Assembly (NCBI GenBank): GCA_020636275.1
Contig: JACJYD010000005.1
Coordinates: forward strand, 72,001 to 136,000
Direction of reading: 5' to 3'
Length of the DNA: 64,000 nucleotides
From: Lewinellaceae bacterium
GTDB lineage: Bacteria; Bacteroidota; Bacteroidia; Chitinophagales; Saprospiraceae
Every line of letters begins with the position of its first letter. The stretch's first letter is position 1. Positions 52,395 through 59,603 of the stretch are shown here, one piece after another. The position numbers and the translations under genes were made by a program. Below the pieces are notes generated by a model, which was not told the DNA's origin, ran no database searches, and worked only from the letters and a program-made list of their open reading frames with translations.

Positions 52395-52895
52395 TTAGTT
52401 TGAAGGGTCCTCCTTCTTGATCTTTTGCTCGATACGCGTCGTGGAATACCCTTCTACATAGGGCAAGCTCTTTACCTCGCCGCCCCTGGCCAGTACGATG
52501 TCGGAGCCGATAATGGCTTCCGGGGTCCAGTCGCCCCCCTTGACCAAAACGTCCGGTTCGACGAGTCGGATCAATTCATAGGGGGTGTCCTGATCGAAGA
52601 CGACCACGGCGTCAACCAGTCCGAGGGCCGCGAGCAGGAGCTGCCGGGTCGGTTCGTCGTTTATGGGCCGGTTGGGTCCCTTCAGGCGCCGGACGGAGTC
52701 CCCGGAGTTGAGGCCGATGACCAGGCGGTCGCCCAGGTCGCGGGCCTGTGCCAGGTAGCGGATGTGGCCGTAGTGTAAAATGTCGAAACACCCGTTGGTG
52801 AAAACAATGCGCTGGCCGTTTGTGCGCCAGGCGGCCACCGTTTCCCGAATCTCGGGCCAGGATTGGATCTTTTGGGCGATGAGTTCAAATGTCAT
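52395..52895 (-). CDS. rfaE2: D-glycero-beta-D-manno-heptose 1-phosphate adenylyltransferase
   Basis: The 166-residue nucleotidyltransferase makes ADP-heptose for lipopolysaccharide core. HxGH is His41-Tyr-Gly-His44 in FTNGCFDILHYGHIRYL, and the later YSTTRI replaces the ISSTK-type loop. It corresponds to the second domain of the fused HldE enzyme of enterics, here stand-alone; the kinase partner is not in the window. A -7 element-like TATTTTTG (52907-52900, minus) is unusually close to the ATG, so the mRNA could be almost leaderless. Confidence 0.92.
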   Translation of the reverse strand: MTFELIAQKIQSWPEIRETVAAWRTNGQRIVFTNGCFDILHYGHIRYLAQARDLGDRLVIGLNSGDSVRRLKGPNRPINDEPTRQLLLAALGLVDAVVVFDQDTPYELIRLVEPDVLVKGGDWTPEAIIGSDIVLARGGEVKSLPYVEGYSTTRIEQKIKKEDPSN

Positions 52896-52997
52896 GGTGC
52901 AAAAATAAGGAATAGAATGAAGTGTCGCCTTCGGCGGAGATATTTGTTACAGAGGACGCTTTGCCAATGGCGAAGCTTCCTCCGCAATGCCGCGATT

Positions 52998-53041
52998 GTG
53001 TCATTTTGACACTAATATTTTATATTTTTGACAAAATGTCA
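52998..53041 (+). promoter_or_regulatory. Paired palindromic activator-like sites
   Basis: GTGTCATTTTGACAC (52998-53012) and TGACAAAATGTCA (53029-53041) are perfect palindromes sharing TGWCA arms with three-base spacers. Their centres are 30 bases apart, about three DNA turns, so both would lie on one face. They precede a sigma-54-type promoter, the place expected for enhancer sites. Confidence 0.65.
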
Positions 53042-53086
53042 TGATTATTTTGAAAAAAATCGGACATTTTTTCGGGAAAGCCTTGT

Positions 53087-53102
53087 TGGAATGAGAATTG
53101 CA
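53087..53102 (+). promoter_or_regulatory. Sigma-54 -24/-12 promoter of hsp20 operon
   Basis: TGGAATGAGAATTGCA agrees with the sigma-54 form TGGCACNNNNNTTGCA: the GG and GC doublets have exact spacing and TTGCA is complete. It lies 41 bases before the first hsp20 ATG. No TAnnTTTG element is seen in the same gap. Confidence 0.7.
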
Positions 53103-53142
53103 TAGGTGCCAGTGAAATTATTCATTAACGAAACCAAAAGTC

Positions 53143-53526
53143 ATGAAATTTATAACCTATTCGCCGATGACCAGCAAGTATGTTCCGAGCCGCCAATTTT
53201 CCGTTCCACAAAGAACTTTCGGTCCGCGGGCAAACGTTTTAAAAAAGGAAGAGGGGTATGTAATTGAGCTTGAGGCCCCAGGATTTTCCAAGTCCGAATT
53301 CGATATCCGCCTGGAAGAGGAAGTCCTGACGATTTCCGGCAAGCGTACGAAAGAAGAGACCAATAACTATTCCCGCCGGGAATTCGGCGTCCAATCTTTT
53401 GAGCGCCGGTTCATCGTTCCGGAAAACATTCTCGATTCGGAGATCCGCGCCAGTTATGAGAACGGCATTTTGAGCGTGCTGCTGCCGGAGAAAAAAGATC
53501 CGCCCCGCCGGGTTGAAGTAGCATAA
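53143..53526 (+). CDS. Small heat-shock protein Hsp20 (first copy)
   Basis: The 127-residue alpha-crystallin-domain chaperone holds unfolded proteins. The core runs from KKEEGYVIELEAPGFSKSEFDIRLEEEVLTISGKR to ENGILSVLLPEK. The N-terminal arm is short (about 35 residues), and the C-terminus ends RRVEVA, a weak version of the IxI motif. It is followed 38 bases later by a second, longer hsp20, so the two are probably one operon that assembles mixed oligomers. The promoter upstream looks sigma-54 dependent. Confidence 0.92.
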   Translation: MKFITYSPMTSKYVPSRQFSVPQRTFGPRANVLKKEEGYVIELEAPGFSKSEFDIRLEEEVLTISGKRTKEETNNYSRREFGVQSFERRFIVPENILDSEIRASYENGILSVLLPEKKDPPRRVEVA

Positions 53527-53564
53527 GATCCTTTGAAAATTGTCTAACCAAAAATCATTGCAAA

Positions 53565-54011
53565 ATGAACATCGCACCATTTAATCGGTCCTTAGGAATG
53601 AGTAAGTGGGTTGATGACTTATTTGAAAATATTTTAAGTCGTCCCCTCGCCGGGTTTGATTCCCGTGAAGTAATGTTCAGTCAACCTTCCGTTAATGTTC
53701 GGGAGGAAGCTGAGGAATTTGTCGTAGAAGTGGCTGCCCCCGGCCTTGACAAGCAGTCTTTCAACATTCAGGTCGAGAGAGGGTATCTGACCGTCACTGG
53801 AGAGAAAGAGCAGCGTGATGAGCAGAACGAGGAAGGTAAATACTTCCGCCGGGAGTTTAACTACGCGAAGTTTACGAGGAGTTTTCAGCTGCCCGATACT
53901 GTGAATGCCGAAGATATCTCGGCAAAATACGAGAACGGGATCCTGATGGTTCACCTGCCCAAGGTAGAAGCTGCCCGGAAGGAGCCGGTGAAGACCATTC
54001 AGATCCAATAA
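53565..54011 (+). CDS. Small heat-shock protein Hsp20 (second copy)
   Basis: The 148-residue paralogue has a longer N-terminal arm (MNIAPFNRSLGMSKWVDDLFENILSRPL), the alpha-crystallin core with EEFVVEVAAPGLDKQSFNIQVERGYLTVTGEK and KYENGILMVHLPKVE, and the C-terminal IQIQ, a proper IxI motif. The two copies share the core but differ at both ends. A strong terminator follows. Confidence 0.93.
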   Translation: MNIAPFNRSLGMSKWVDDLFENILSRPLAGFDSREVMFSQPSVNVREEAEEFVVEVAAPGLDKQSFNIQVERGYLTVTGEKEQRDEQNEEGKYFRREFNYAKFTRSFQLPDTVNAEDISAKYENGILMVHLPKVEAARKEPVKTIQIQ

Positions 54012-54030
54012 AGAAAGCATTCCGTTTCTA

Positions 54031-54063
54031 AAAAAGGTGCAGCTTGCTGCACCTTTTTTTTTT
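54031..54063 (+). terminator. Terminator of the hsp20 operon
   Basis: The stem ggtgcag/ctgcacc (54036-54042 with 54047-54053) is followed by ten T (54054-54063) and preceded by A5. Confidence 0.92.
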
Positions 54064-54170
54064 GCAATTTGAGCTAAATATTTGTCCCTTTTAAACAGGA
54101 ATCTTACATTTGAGGGACTTCCTATTTGCAGGATGCAGATTAGTACTTTGTCACCGAAGTATCTTTACAT

Positions 54171-54258
54171 GATTTTATAATACTTTCAGCGGGCGGCGCC
54201 CGCTGAAAGTATTATAAAATCTGAATGTGCGGGCGCCGCCCGCACATTCAGATTTTAT
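54171..54258. repeat. Two back-to-back long hairpins with inverted GC cores
   Basis: Hairpin C pairs 54171-54194 with 54198-54221 (24 bp, loop ggc). Hairpin D pairs 54214-54234 with 54238-54258 (21 bp, loop gcc). They share bases 54214-54221, so full C and full D exclude each other. The core GCGGGCGGCGCCCGC of C is the reverse complement of the D core. Both are perfect and lie between hsp20 and the ncRNA candidate. Confidence 0.92.
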
Positions 54259-54337
54259 TAAGTTATTTTTGTTCCAAAGTAATTAGTCGTTTAAATGTCA
54301 AAAATGAGTGCATAATCCTGAATTAGGGCAAAAAAAG

Positions 54338-54368
54338 TTGACAAAAAGTGGTTTATCTTTTACATTTG
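54338..54368 (+). promoter_or_regulatory. Bacteroidota-type promoter before ncRNA candidate
   Basis: TTGACA (54338-54343) and TACATTTG (54361-54368) have 20 bases between the TTG and the TA, an ideal -33/-7 pair and the best of its kind in this window. No protein gene follows within the next 250 bases on this strand. Confidence 0.75.
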
Positions 54369-54371
54369 CGC

Positions 54372-54530
54372 CTGAATGTTTTATTTTGCATTGAACTATT
54401 TAGCAAATTATCACCTTATATTAGTGTATAAGGTACACAGTTAGAGTCAAGATAAATCTATCGATAAAGAATTAATAGGGTTTTAGGTGTTTATTCAGGG
54501 GGTCAGATCAACGATCTGACCCTTCTTTAT
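54372..54530 (+). ncRNA. Candidate structured small RNA
   Basis: Downstream of the promoter the transcript would have CCTGAAT (54371-54377) able to pair with ATTCAGG (54493-54499), an apical hairpin ACCTTATA/TATAAGGT (about 54413-54434) between them, and a terminator stem (54500-54509 with 54513-54522) followed by TTCTTTA. The closed rod and size, about 150 bases, are 6S-like in outline, but I see no proof of identity. A 22-codon ORF (54376-54444) exists, probably by chance. Nothing else explains this 630-base gap. Confidence 0.5.
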
Positions 54531-54641
54531 TTAAAGAAGTCCCGTTTTCTCGTTCAATGTCAGATGGATATACTAAAACCGCAGTGGTTTGGGAGTAGCG
54601 CGGCCGCCGGCCGTTAATGCACTTTTCTTTGCGTATAAAGC
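54531..54641. other. Remaining spacer before mltD
   Basis: After the ncRNA terminator comes a short hairpin (cttcttta/taaagaag, about 54523-54539) and a GC block GCGGCCGCCGGCCG (near 54600-54613) that resembles the hairpin A core GCGGCCACCGGCCGC but without arms. No gene is seen. Confidence 0.5.
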
Positions 54642-56111
54642 CTACAATTTCCTCAACTTTATAATCGAACCCGGCTTCGGAAGATTGGCTGGACTGATGT
54701 TGTTGAATTCGATAATGTCCTGGAGGGAAACATCGGGAACATGGTGCATGATATCGCGGAGGGTCTCCAATCCGTTGGCCCGGTAGCAGAGAAACTTTCC
54801 CCGGACAAATGGTTCAGACAAGGGCGTGGTCGTTCCCAGGGAAGGCCCGACAGTTTGAGCCGGTTGGGGGGTGACCGCCGGAAGCAGGGGCGCGGGCATG
54901 ATAGTTTCCGGAAGATACCTTTTTACATCGCGAATATGAAAGACCACGATCTCCTGACCAGGGACGATCTCGGGGCTGACCATTTCGTTCCACGCCATGA
55001 GGTTGTGGGTAGTTACCTGGAAAACCTGAGCCAGGCGGTCGAGCTGGTCGCCTTCATTTACGATATAGATTGACCGGATATAGTGTTTGTCGAGGTCCTT
55101 GTTCTGCATGTCCTCCCAGGAAACCGGTGCGCCTTCCAAGGCGGTCATGGCCTCTTTTTGTCCGGATTCTTCCAACGCCAGAAAGTCGCGAAGGGCGGGC
55201 ATGACCCGTTTGGGCAGCACGATGGTGTTGCCCGCAGCACTGGCGGGAATGAACCCGCGGGGGTAGGAAGGGTTTAGCAATTCGATGATCTCCAGCGGGA
55301 TGTCGGTTATTTGGGCAACCCGGAAGAAGGAAAGGTATTCGTGCACCACCATGGACTCGGAGAATTGCAGATCCAATGAAGGATACGCCGGCGTTAATTG
55401 GTGGTAATAATAAAACCTCATGAGGTAGGTTGCCGCGATAAATGCCGGGACGTAATTGCGGGTCTCCCGGGGCAGATAGCGCTGGATCTTCCAGAAATTC
55501 CGGCTCCTGGAGCGTTTGATCGCCCGGCTGACCCGCCCTGCGCCGGAGTTATAGGCAGCCAGCGCCAGTTCCCAGCTGTTGAACCGATCGTATAGATCGC
55601 CCAGATGCTGGACTGCCGCAATAGTCGACTTTTCGGGATCGGAGCGCTCATCGATCGTCCAATTGACGTCCAGTCCGTACAATTTTCCCGTCGACTCCAT
55701 AAACTGCCACAAGCCCGTTGCGCCTACGCGCGAGACCGCCTTGGGGTTTAAGGCGGACTCGATTACCGGGAGGAACTTCAGGTCCGTGGGCATGCCCTTG
55801 GCCTGGAGATATTTTTCAAAAAGCGGGAAATACAATACGGCACGCCCCAGGATCCGCTCCGAATTCTCCCGGTTGCGAACCAGGTAATTGGACACAAAGG
55901 CCCGTACGGTGCTATTGTACTTGGGCTCTACCAGACAGGGCATACCTTCCAGCCTGGACTTGACTTCTTCCTCAATTAATGCGTAATTGATCTCAGCGGG
56001 AGGGGATCCAACTTTGGCAGATGGGTCGCCCCATTCCGGAGCGGTTGGTTTGGCATAGGCCAATGAAAGCAAACCCATCATAGCCAGAAGGCACGACATT
56101 ACCCGTTTCAT
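54642..56111 (-). CDS. mltD: Membrane-bound lytic transglycosylase D
   Basis: Start chosen at 56111 (MKRVMSCLLAMMGLLSLAYA, a signal peptide), giving 489 residues. The SLT domain (about 95-250) has catalytic Glu118 in LPVIESALNPKAVS followed by GATGLWQFMESTGKLYGL and AYNSGAGRVSRAI. Two LysM-type repeats follow at about 370-415 (IVNEGDQLDRLAQVFQVTTHNLMAWN) and 440-489. It cuts peptidoglycan to anhydro-muropeptides, the substrate source of AnmK. No lipobox cysteine at the usual place. A hairpin lies in the leader (about 56142-56175). Confidence 0.92.
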   Translation of the reverse strand: MKRVMSCLLAMMGLLSLAYAKPTAPEWGDPSAKVGSPPAEINYALIEEEVKSRLEGMPCLVEPKYNSTVRAFVSNYLVRNRENSERILGRAVLYFPLFEKYLQAKGMPTDLKFLPVIESALNPKAVSRVGATGLWQFMESTGKLYGLDVNWTIDERSDPEKSTIAAVQHLGDLYDRFNSWELALAAYNSGAGRVSRAIKRSRSRNFWKIQRYLPRETRNYVPAFIAATYLMRFYYYHQLTPAYPSLDLQFSESMVVHEYLSFFRVAQITDIPLEIIELLNPSYPRGFIPASAAGNTIVLPKRVMPALRDFLALEESGQKEAMTALEGAPVSWEDMQNKDLDKHYIRSIYIVNEGDQLDRLAQVFQVTTHNLMAWNEMVSPEIVPGQEIVVFHIRDVKRYLPETIMPAPLLPAVTPQPAQTVGPSLGTTTPLSEPFVRGKFLCYRANGLETLRDIMHHVPDVSLQDIIEFNNISPANLPKPGSIIKLRKL

Positions 56112-56311
56112 AAATTCCCGCTTAAACTTGTTGAACAAGCTACACCAGGGTAGGACAAGGCCTCGTCCTGGTGTGTAAACAATTGTTGGGAGCAGCAAAT
56201 GGCATTTCTCCCGGTAGTTGGAGTAAGAAAAGACTAATATATTAAAGCTTATCCCCCCAAACAAGACTTGTGGCAGAAGAATTTAGGGGAAAGGGGTATC
56301 TTAACAAAACA

Positions 56312-59176
56312 TTAAGAATTCGAGTGCAGTTTCTCCTTTAGGAATTGACCGGTATAGGAGGCCGGAACCTCCGTTAATGCTTCCGGCGTTCCCTCAAAAA
56401 CGAGGTAGCCTCCGTTTTTCCCTCCCTCCGGGCCGAGGTCGATCAACCAGTCGGCCGACTTGATCACTTCCATGTTGTGTTCGACCACGAGCACGGTGTG
56501 GCCGTTTTCCACCAGGGCGTTGAACGCGTCGAGCAATTTGCGGATGTCGTGAAAATGAAGCCCGGTCGTCGGTTCGTCGAAAATGAACAGAATATGCTCA
56601 TCGGAACGCCCCTTGCTGAGGAAAGAAGCCAGCTTCACGCGCTGAGCCTCACCCCCGGAAAGGGTGCTGGAAGCTTGTCCGAGCTTGACGTACCCCAGCC
56701 CCACGTCGGCCAGCGGCTGTAGTTTCAGGACGATCTCTTTTTCTCCCGCAAAAAATTCAAGGGCCTCCTCCACGCTGAGCTCCAGGATCTCGTGCACGTT
56801 CTTCCCGTTGAAGGTGACGTCGAGCACTTCCTGCTTGAACCGCTGCCCTTTACAGGTTTCGCAGACCAGATGCACATCGGCCAGGAACTGCATTTCGATG
56901 ACCAGTTCGCCCTCTCCTTTACAGGTGTCGCAGCGGCCCCCGTCCACGTTGAAAGAGAAATGTTTTGGCTTGAAGCCTCTGATCCGGGACAGCTGCTGGT
57001 CGGTCAGCAATTGCCGGATGGGATCGTAGGCCTTGACGTAGGTGACGGGATTGGACCGGGAGGATTTTCCGATGGGGCTCTGGTTGACCATCTCCACCTG
57101 GGTGATGCGCTTGAGGTCGCCTTCCAGAACCTGGTACTGGCCGGGGGCCTTGGCGTAGTTTTCCCCCAGGTGTTTCTTGATGGCCGGGTAGAGGATCTGC
57201 TTGACCAGCGTGGTTTTTCCCGAACCCGAAACGCCGGATACGACGGTCAGGGTGTTGAGCGGAAACCGGACATCGATGTTTTTCAGGTTGTTTTCCCGGG
57301 CGCCCCGGATCGTCATAAACCGGTTGGCTTGTCGCCGTTTTTCGGGGAGCGGGATCTCCATCCGGCCGCTCATATATTTGGTCGTCAGACTTTCCGTCGC
57401 CTCGGTATAGATATCTTCGTAGGGTCCAGCGAATACGACCTCCCCTCCGTGAATACCGGCTGCAGGGCCGATATCGATCAGGTAGTCTGCGCTTTTGATG
57501 ATGTCTTCTTCGTGTTCGACCACGACGACCGTATTGCCCAGGTCGCGCAAGGAGCGCAGCACGTTCACCAGGCGGGTGGTGTCGCGCGGGTGCAGGCCGA
57601 TGCTCGGCTCGTCGAGAATATACATCGAACTGGTCAGGTTACTGCCCAGTGTGCGTGTCAGGTTGATGCGCTGGGTCTCCCCGCCGCTGAGGGTCGCAGA
57701 AAGGCGGGAGAGCGTCAGGTAGCCCAGGCCTACTTCAAGCATGAAGTCGAGCCGGTTGCTCACCTCCAGCAGCAGCCGACGGGCTACTTGCCGGTCGAAT
57801 TCGCTGAGTGGCAGCTCCTGGAAAAAAGCATTTAGCTCGTCCAGGGGGATATCCACTAACTCGGTTATGGACTTTCCGCCTACCTTGACGTAATTGGCCT
57901 CGGGCCGGAGACGGCCTCCTTCGCAGGTCGGACAGGTCGTCCGTCCACGGTACCGGGCCAGCATCACCCGGTTCTGGATTTTGTAGGTCTTTTCTTCCAG
58001 TTCTTTGAAAAAGGCGTCGATCCCTCCAAACCAGGCATTCCCTTTCCACAGCAATCGCTGCTGCTCCTTGCTCAGGTCCTGGTAGGGCGTGTGCACCGGG
58101 AAGTCAAAATGGTGGGCGTTGTCGAGCAGGACCTCCAGCCATTGGCCGAATTTTTCCCCCTTCCAGCAGGCGACGGCCCCTTCGTACACCGAGCGGGTCT
58201 TGTCGGGAATGACCTTATCTTCATCGATGCCCATGACCTTACTGAATCCTTCGCAGGTCGGACAAGCGCCGTAGGGATTATTGAAATTGAAAAGCTGGGG
58301 CGTGGGATCCAGGAATTCTACCCCGTCGGCCTCGAACCGGTTATTAAACCCCTTGAGGGAGTGTCCCTCCACGTCGAGCAGACATTCGCCATAACTTTCG
58401 TAAAAAGCCGTTTGGACCGAGTCGGCGATGCGTTTTCGGTTTTCCATATCTTCCGGATCGATGGAAAACCGGTCGACCAGAATGCGAATGTCGAGGTCGG
58501 GCAGTTTGGCGATCGTCTTTTTCAGATCGATTTTAGGGCCTTTTCCGTCGAGGGTTTCTTCGATAAAATGAAGGGCGCCGTCGGTATACCAACGCGTATA
58601 GCCTTTTTGCAGCAGCAGGTTCAGCTCCTGCCGAAGGGTCCGGTCGCCGTATCGCTTGGGAAGCGGAATGAAAAGTTGTACCCGGGTGCCTGTCGGGAAC
58701 TGGTGCAGGTAATCGATCACGTCCGATACTTCATGGCGCTTCACCAGTTCGCCCGAGATGGGGGAATAGGTTTTTCCGATCCGGGCATAGAGCAGCCGCA
58801 AAAAGTCGTAGATCTCCGTGAGGGTGCCCACCGTCGAACGCGCATTGCTGGTGCTCACTTTTTGCTCGATGGCAATGGCGGGGCAGATGCCTTTGATGTA
58901 ATCCACATCCGGCTTTTTCATTCGCATGAGGAACTGCCGGGCATACGAAGAGAGGCTTTCCACATAGCGGCGTTGTCCTTCCGCATACAGGGTATCCATC
59001 GTGATCGAGGATTTTCCCGACCCCGAAACCCCTGTCACGACCACCAATTGGTTCTTGGGAATGATCAGGTCGACATTCTTCAGGTTATTGGCCCGGGCGC
59101 CTTTGATGAATATCGCATTCTTCAATTGGGCGGGCCCGGGATCAGCCGTAAATTCCGGAATGTTTTTTTTGGACAT
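56312..59176 (-). CDS. uvrA: Excinuclease ABC subunit A
   Basis: I start at 59176 (MSKKNIPEFTADPG), giving 954 residues. UvrA recognises bulky DNA damage together with UvrB. Walker A motifs are GVSGSGKSSI (N-half) and GVSGSGKTTLV (C-half); ABC signatures LSGGETQRINLTRTLGS and LSGGEAQRVKLASFLSK; zinc-binding CxxC pairs in CPTCEGGRLRPE and CDTCKGEGE...CETCKGQRF. The first finger (CPTCEGF) is partial, as usual for UvrA. Probable -7 element at 59207-59200 on the minus strand. Confidence 0.96.
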   Translation of the reverse strand: MSKKNIPEFTADPGPAQLKNAIFIKGARANNLKNVDLIIPKNQLVVVTGVSGSGKSSITMDTLYAEGQRRYVESLSSYARQFLMRMKKPDVDYIKGICPAIAIEQKVSTSNARSTVGTLTEIYDFLRLLYARIGKTYSPISGELVKRHEVSDVIDYLHQFPTGTRVQLFIPLPKRYGDRTLRQELNLLLQKGYTRWYTDGALHFIEETLDGKGPKIDLKKTIAKLPDLDIRILVDRFSIDPEDMENRKRIADSVQTAFYESYGECLLDVEGHSLKGFNNRFEADGVEFLDPTPQLFNFNNPYGACPTCEGFSKVMGIDEDKVIPDKTRSVYEGAVACWKGEKFGQWLEVLLDNAHHFDFPVHTPYQDLSKEQQRLLWKGNAWFGGIDAFFKELEEKTYKIQNRVMLARYRGRTTCPTCEGGRLRPEANYVKVGGKSITELVDIPLDELNAFFQELPLSEFDRQVARRLLLEVSNRLDFMLEVGLGYLTLSRLSATLSGGETQRINLTRTLGSNLTSSMYILDEPSIGLHPRDTTRLVNVLRSLRDLGNTVVVVEHEEDIIKSADYLIDIGPAAGIHGGEVVFAGPYEDIYTEATESLTTKYMSGRMEIPLPEKRRQANRFMTIRGARENNLKNIDVRFPLNTLTVVSGVSGSGKTTLVKQILYPAIKKHLGENYAKAPGQYQVLEGDLKRITQVEMVNQSPIGKSSRSNPVTYVKAYDPIRQLLTDQQLSRIRGFKPKHFSFNVDGGRCDTCKGEGELVIEMQFLADVHLVCETCKGQRFKQEVLDVTFNGKNVHEILELSVEEALEFFAGEKEIVLKLQPLADVGLGYVKLGQASSTLSGGEAQRVKLASFLSKGRSDEHILFIFDEPTTGLHFHDIRKLLDAFNALVENGHTVLVVEHNMEVIKSADWLIDLGPEGGKNGGYLVFEGTPEALTEVPASYTGQFLKEKLHSNS

Positions 59177-59199
59177 GGATGGTGTATAGATGGAAGATG

Positions 59200-59207
59200 C
59201 AAAGATA
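59200..59207 (-). promoter_or_regulatory. Probable -7 element of uvrA
   Basis: Minus-strand TATCTTTG matches TAnnTTTG, 24 bases before the ATG. No clear -33 TTG. Confidence 0.45.
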
Positions 59208-59294
59208 GACAATAGTAGAGGGTGATGGTGAAGGGGGGAGCGGTTTTTTCTGTTTAAACCCGCATTCATTAAAATTCCTTTTCCGGATTACAAA

Positions 59295-59359
59295 TGATAA
59301 AAATCACCATGACATGTGATGAACGTCACTGACAATTCTTTTACCTGCCAATATCTTTG
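59295..59359 (+). promoter_or_regulatory. CRP/FNR-like operators and -7 element
   Basis: TGATAAAAATCA (59295-59306) is a perfect FNR-type core, and TGTGATGAACGTCACT (59315-59330) matches the CRP form TGTGAN6TCACA but for its last base. TATCTTTG (59352-59359) is the -7 element. From a start near 59365 the boxes centre at about -64 and -42, the usual class I and class II activator positions. No -33 TTG is seen, as expected for an activated promoter. Confidence 0.6.
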
Positions 59360-59364
59360 TCATA

Positions 59365-59533
59365 CTTAAGCAAGCAAAGAACACTTTCATGGAGGTGGAG
59401 ACGCTAAGTTTCCACCTCCACGAAGGCTGTCTGATCAGACTTGCATCCAGACAGTAAGCAAAGCGATAATGGGTGACATTGGATATTGCTCTATCCACTA
59501 ATGGGTTAATCTAAAAGATTAACCCTTTTTTTT
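59365..59533 (+). ncRNA. Candidate CRP/FNR-controlled small RNA
   Basis: The transcript would carry hairpins 59390-59399/59411-59420 (10 bp), 59427-59433/59448-59454 (7 bp), 59481-59485/59492-59496 (5 bp) and a strong terminator, stem 59503-59512/59516-59525 with eight T (59526-59533). Length about 168 bases. A 22-codon ORF (59389-59457, MEVETLSFHLHEGCLIRLASRQ) is possible, so a dual or leader-peptide function cannot be excluded. No longer ORF fits between uvrA and the T9SS cargo gene, which is on the other strand. Confidence 0.55.
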
Positions 59534-59535
59534 AT

Positions 59536-59573
59536 CCCGCCGAAGCTACGCGCTTAGCGAGTAGCGAAGGCGG
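59536..59573. repeat. Hairpin with symmetric GAA/GAA internal loop
   Basis: ccgcc (59538-59542) pairs with ggcgg near 59570-59574, then gaa faces gaa, then gctac pairs with gtagc, around an inner cgc...gcg. It lies downstream of both the ncRNA candidate and the cohesin-like cargo gene. The general pattern looks like a dispersed repeat but only one copy is here. Confidence 0.5.
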
Positions 59574-59603
59574 ATCGGTCAGATCAAAGATTTCAAATAA
59601 AAT

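Noticed and set aside
58091..59215. 374-codon plus-strand frame opposite uvrA
   Set aside because: Antisense shadow of uvrA; no family features.
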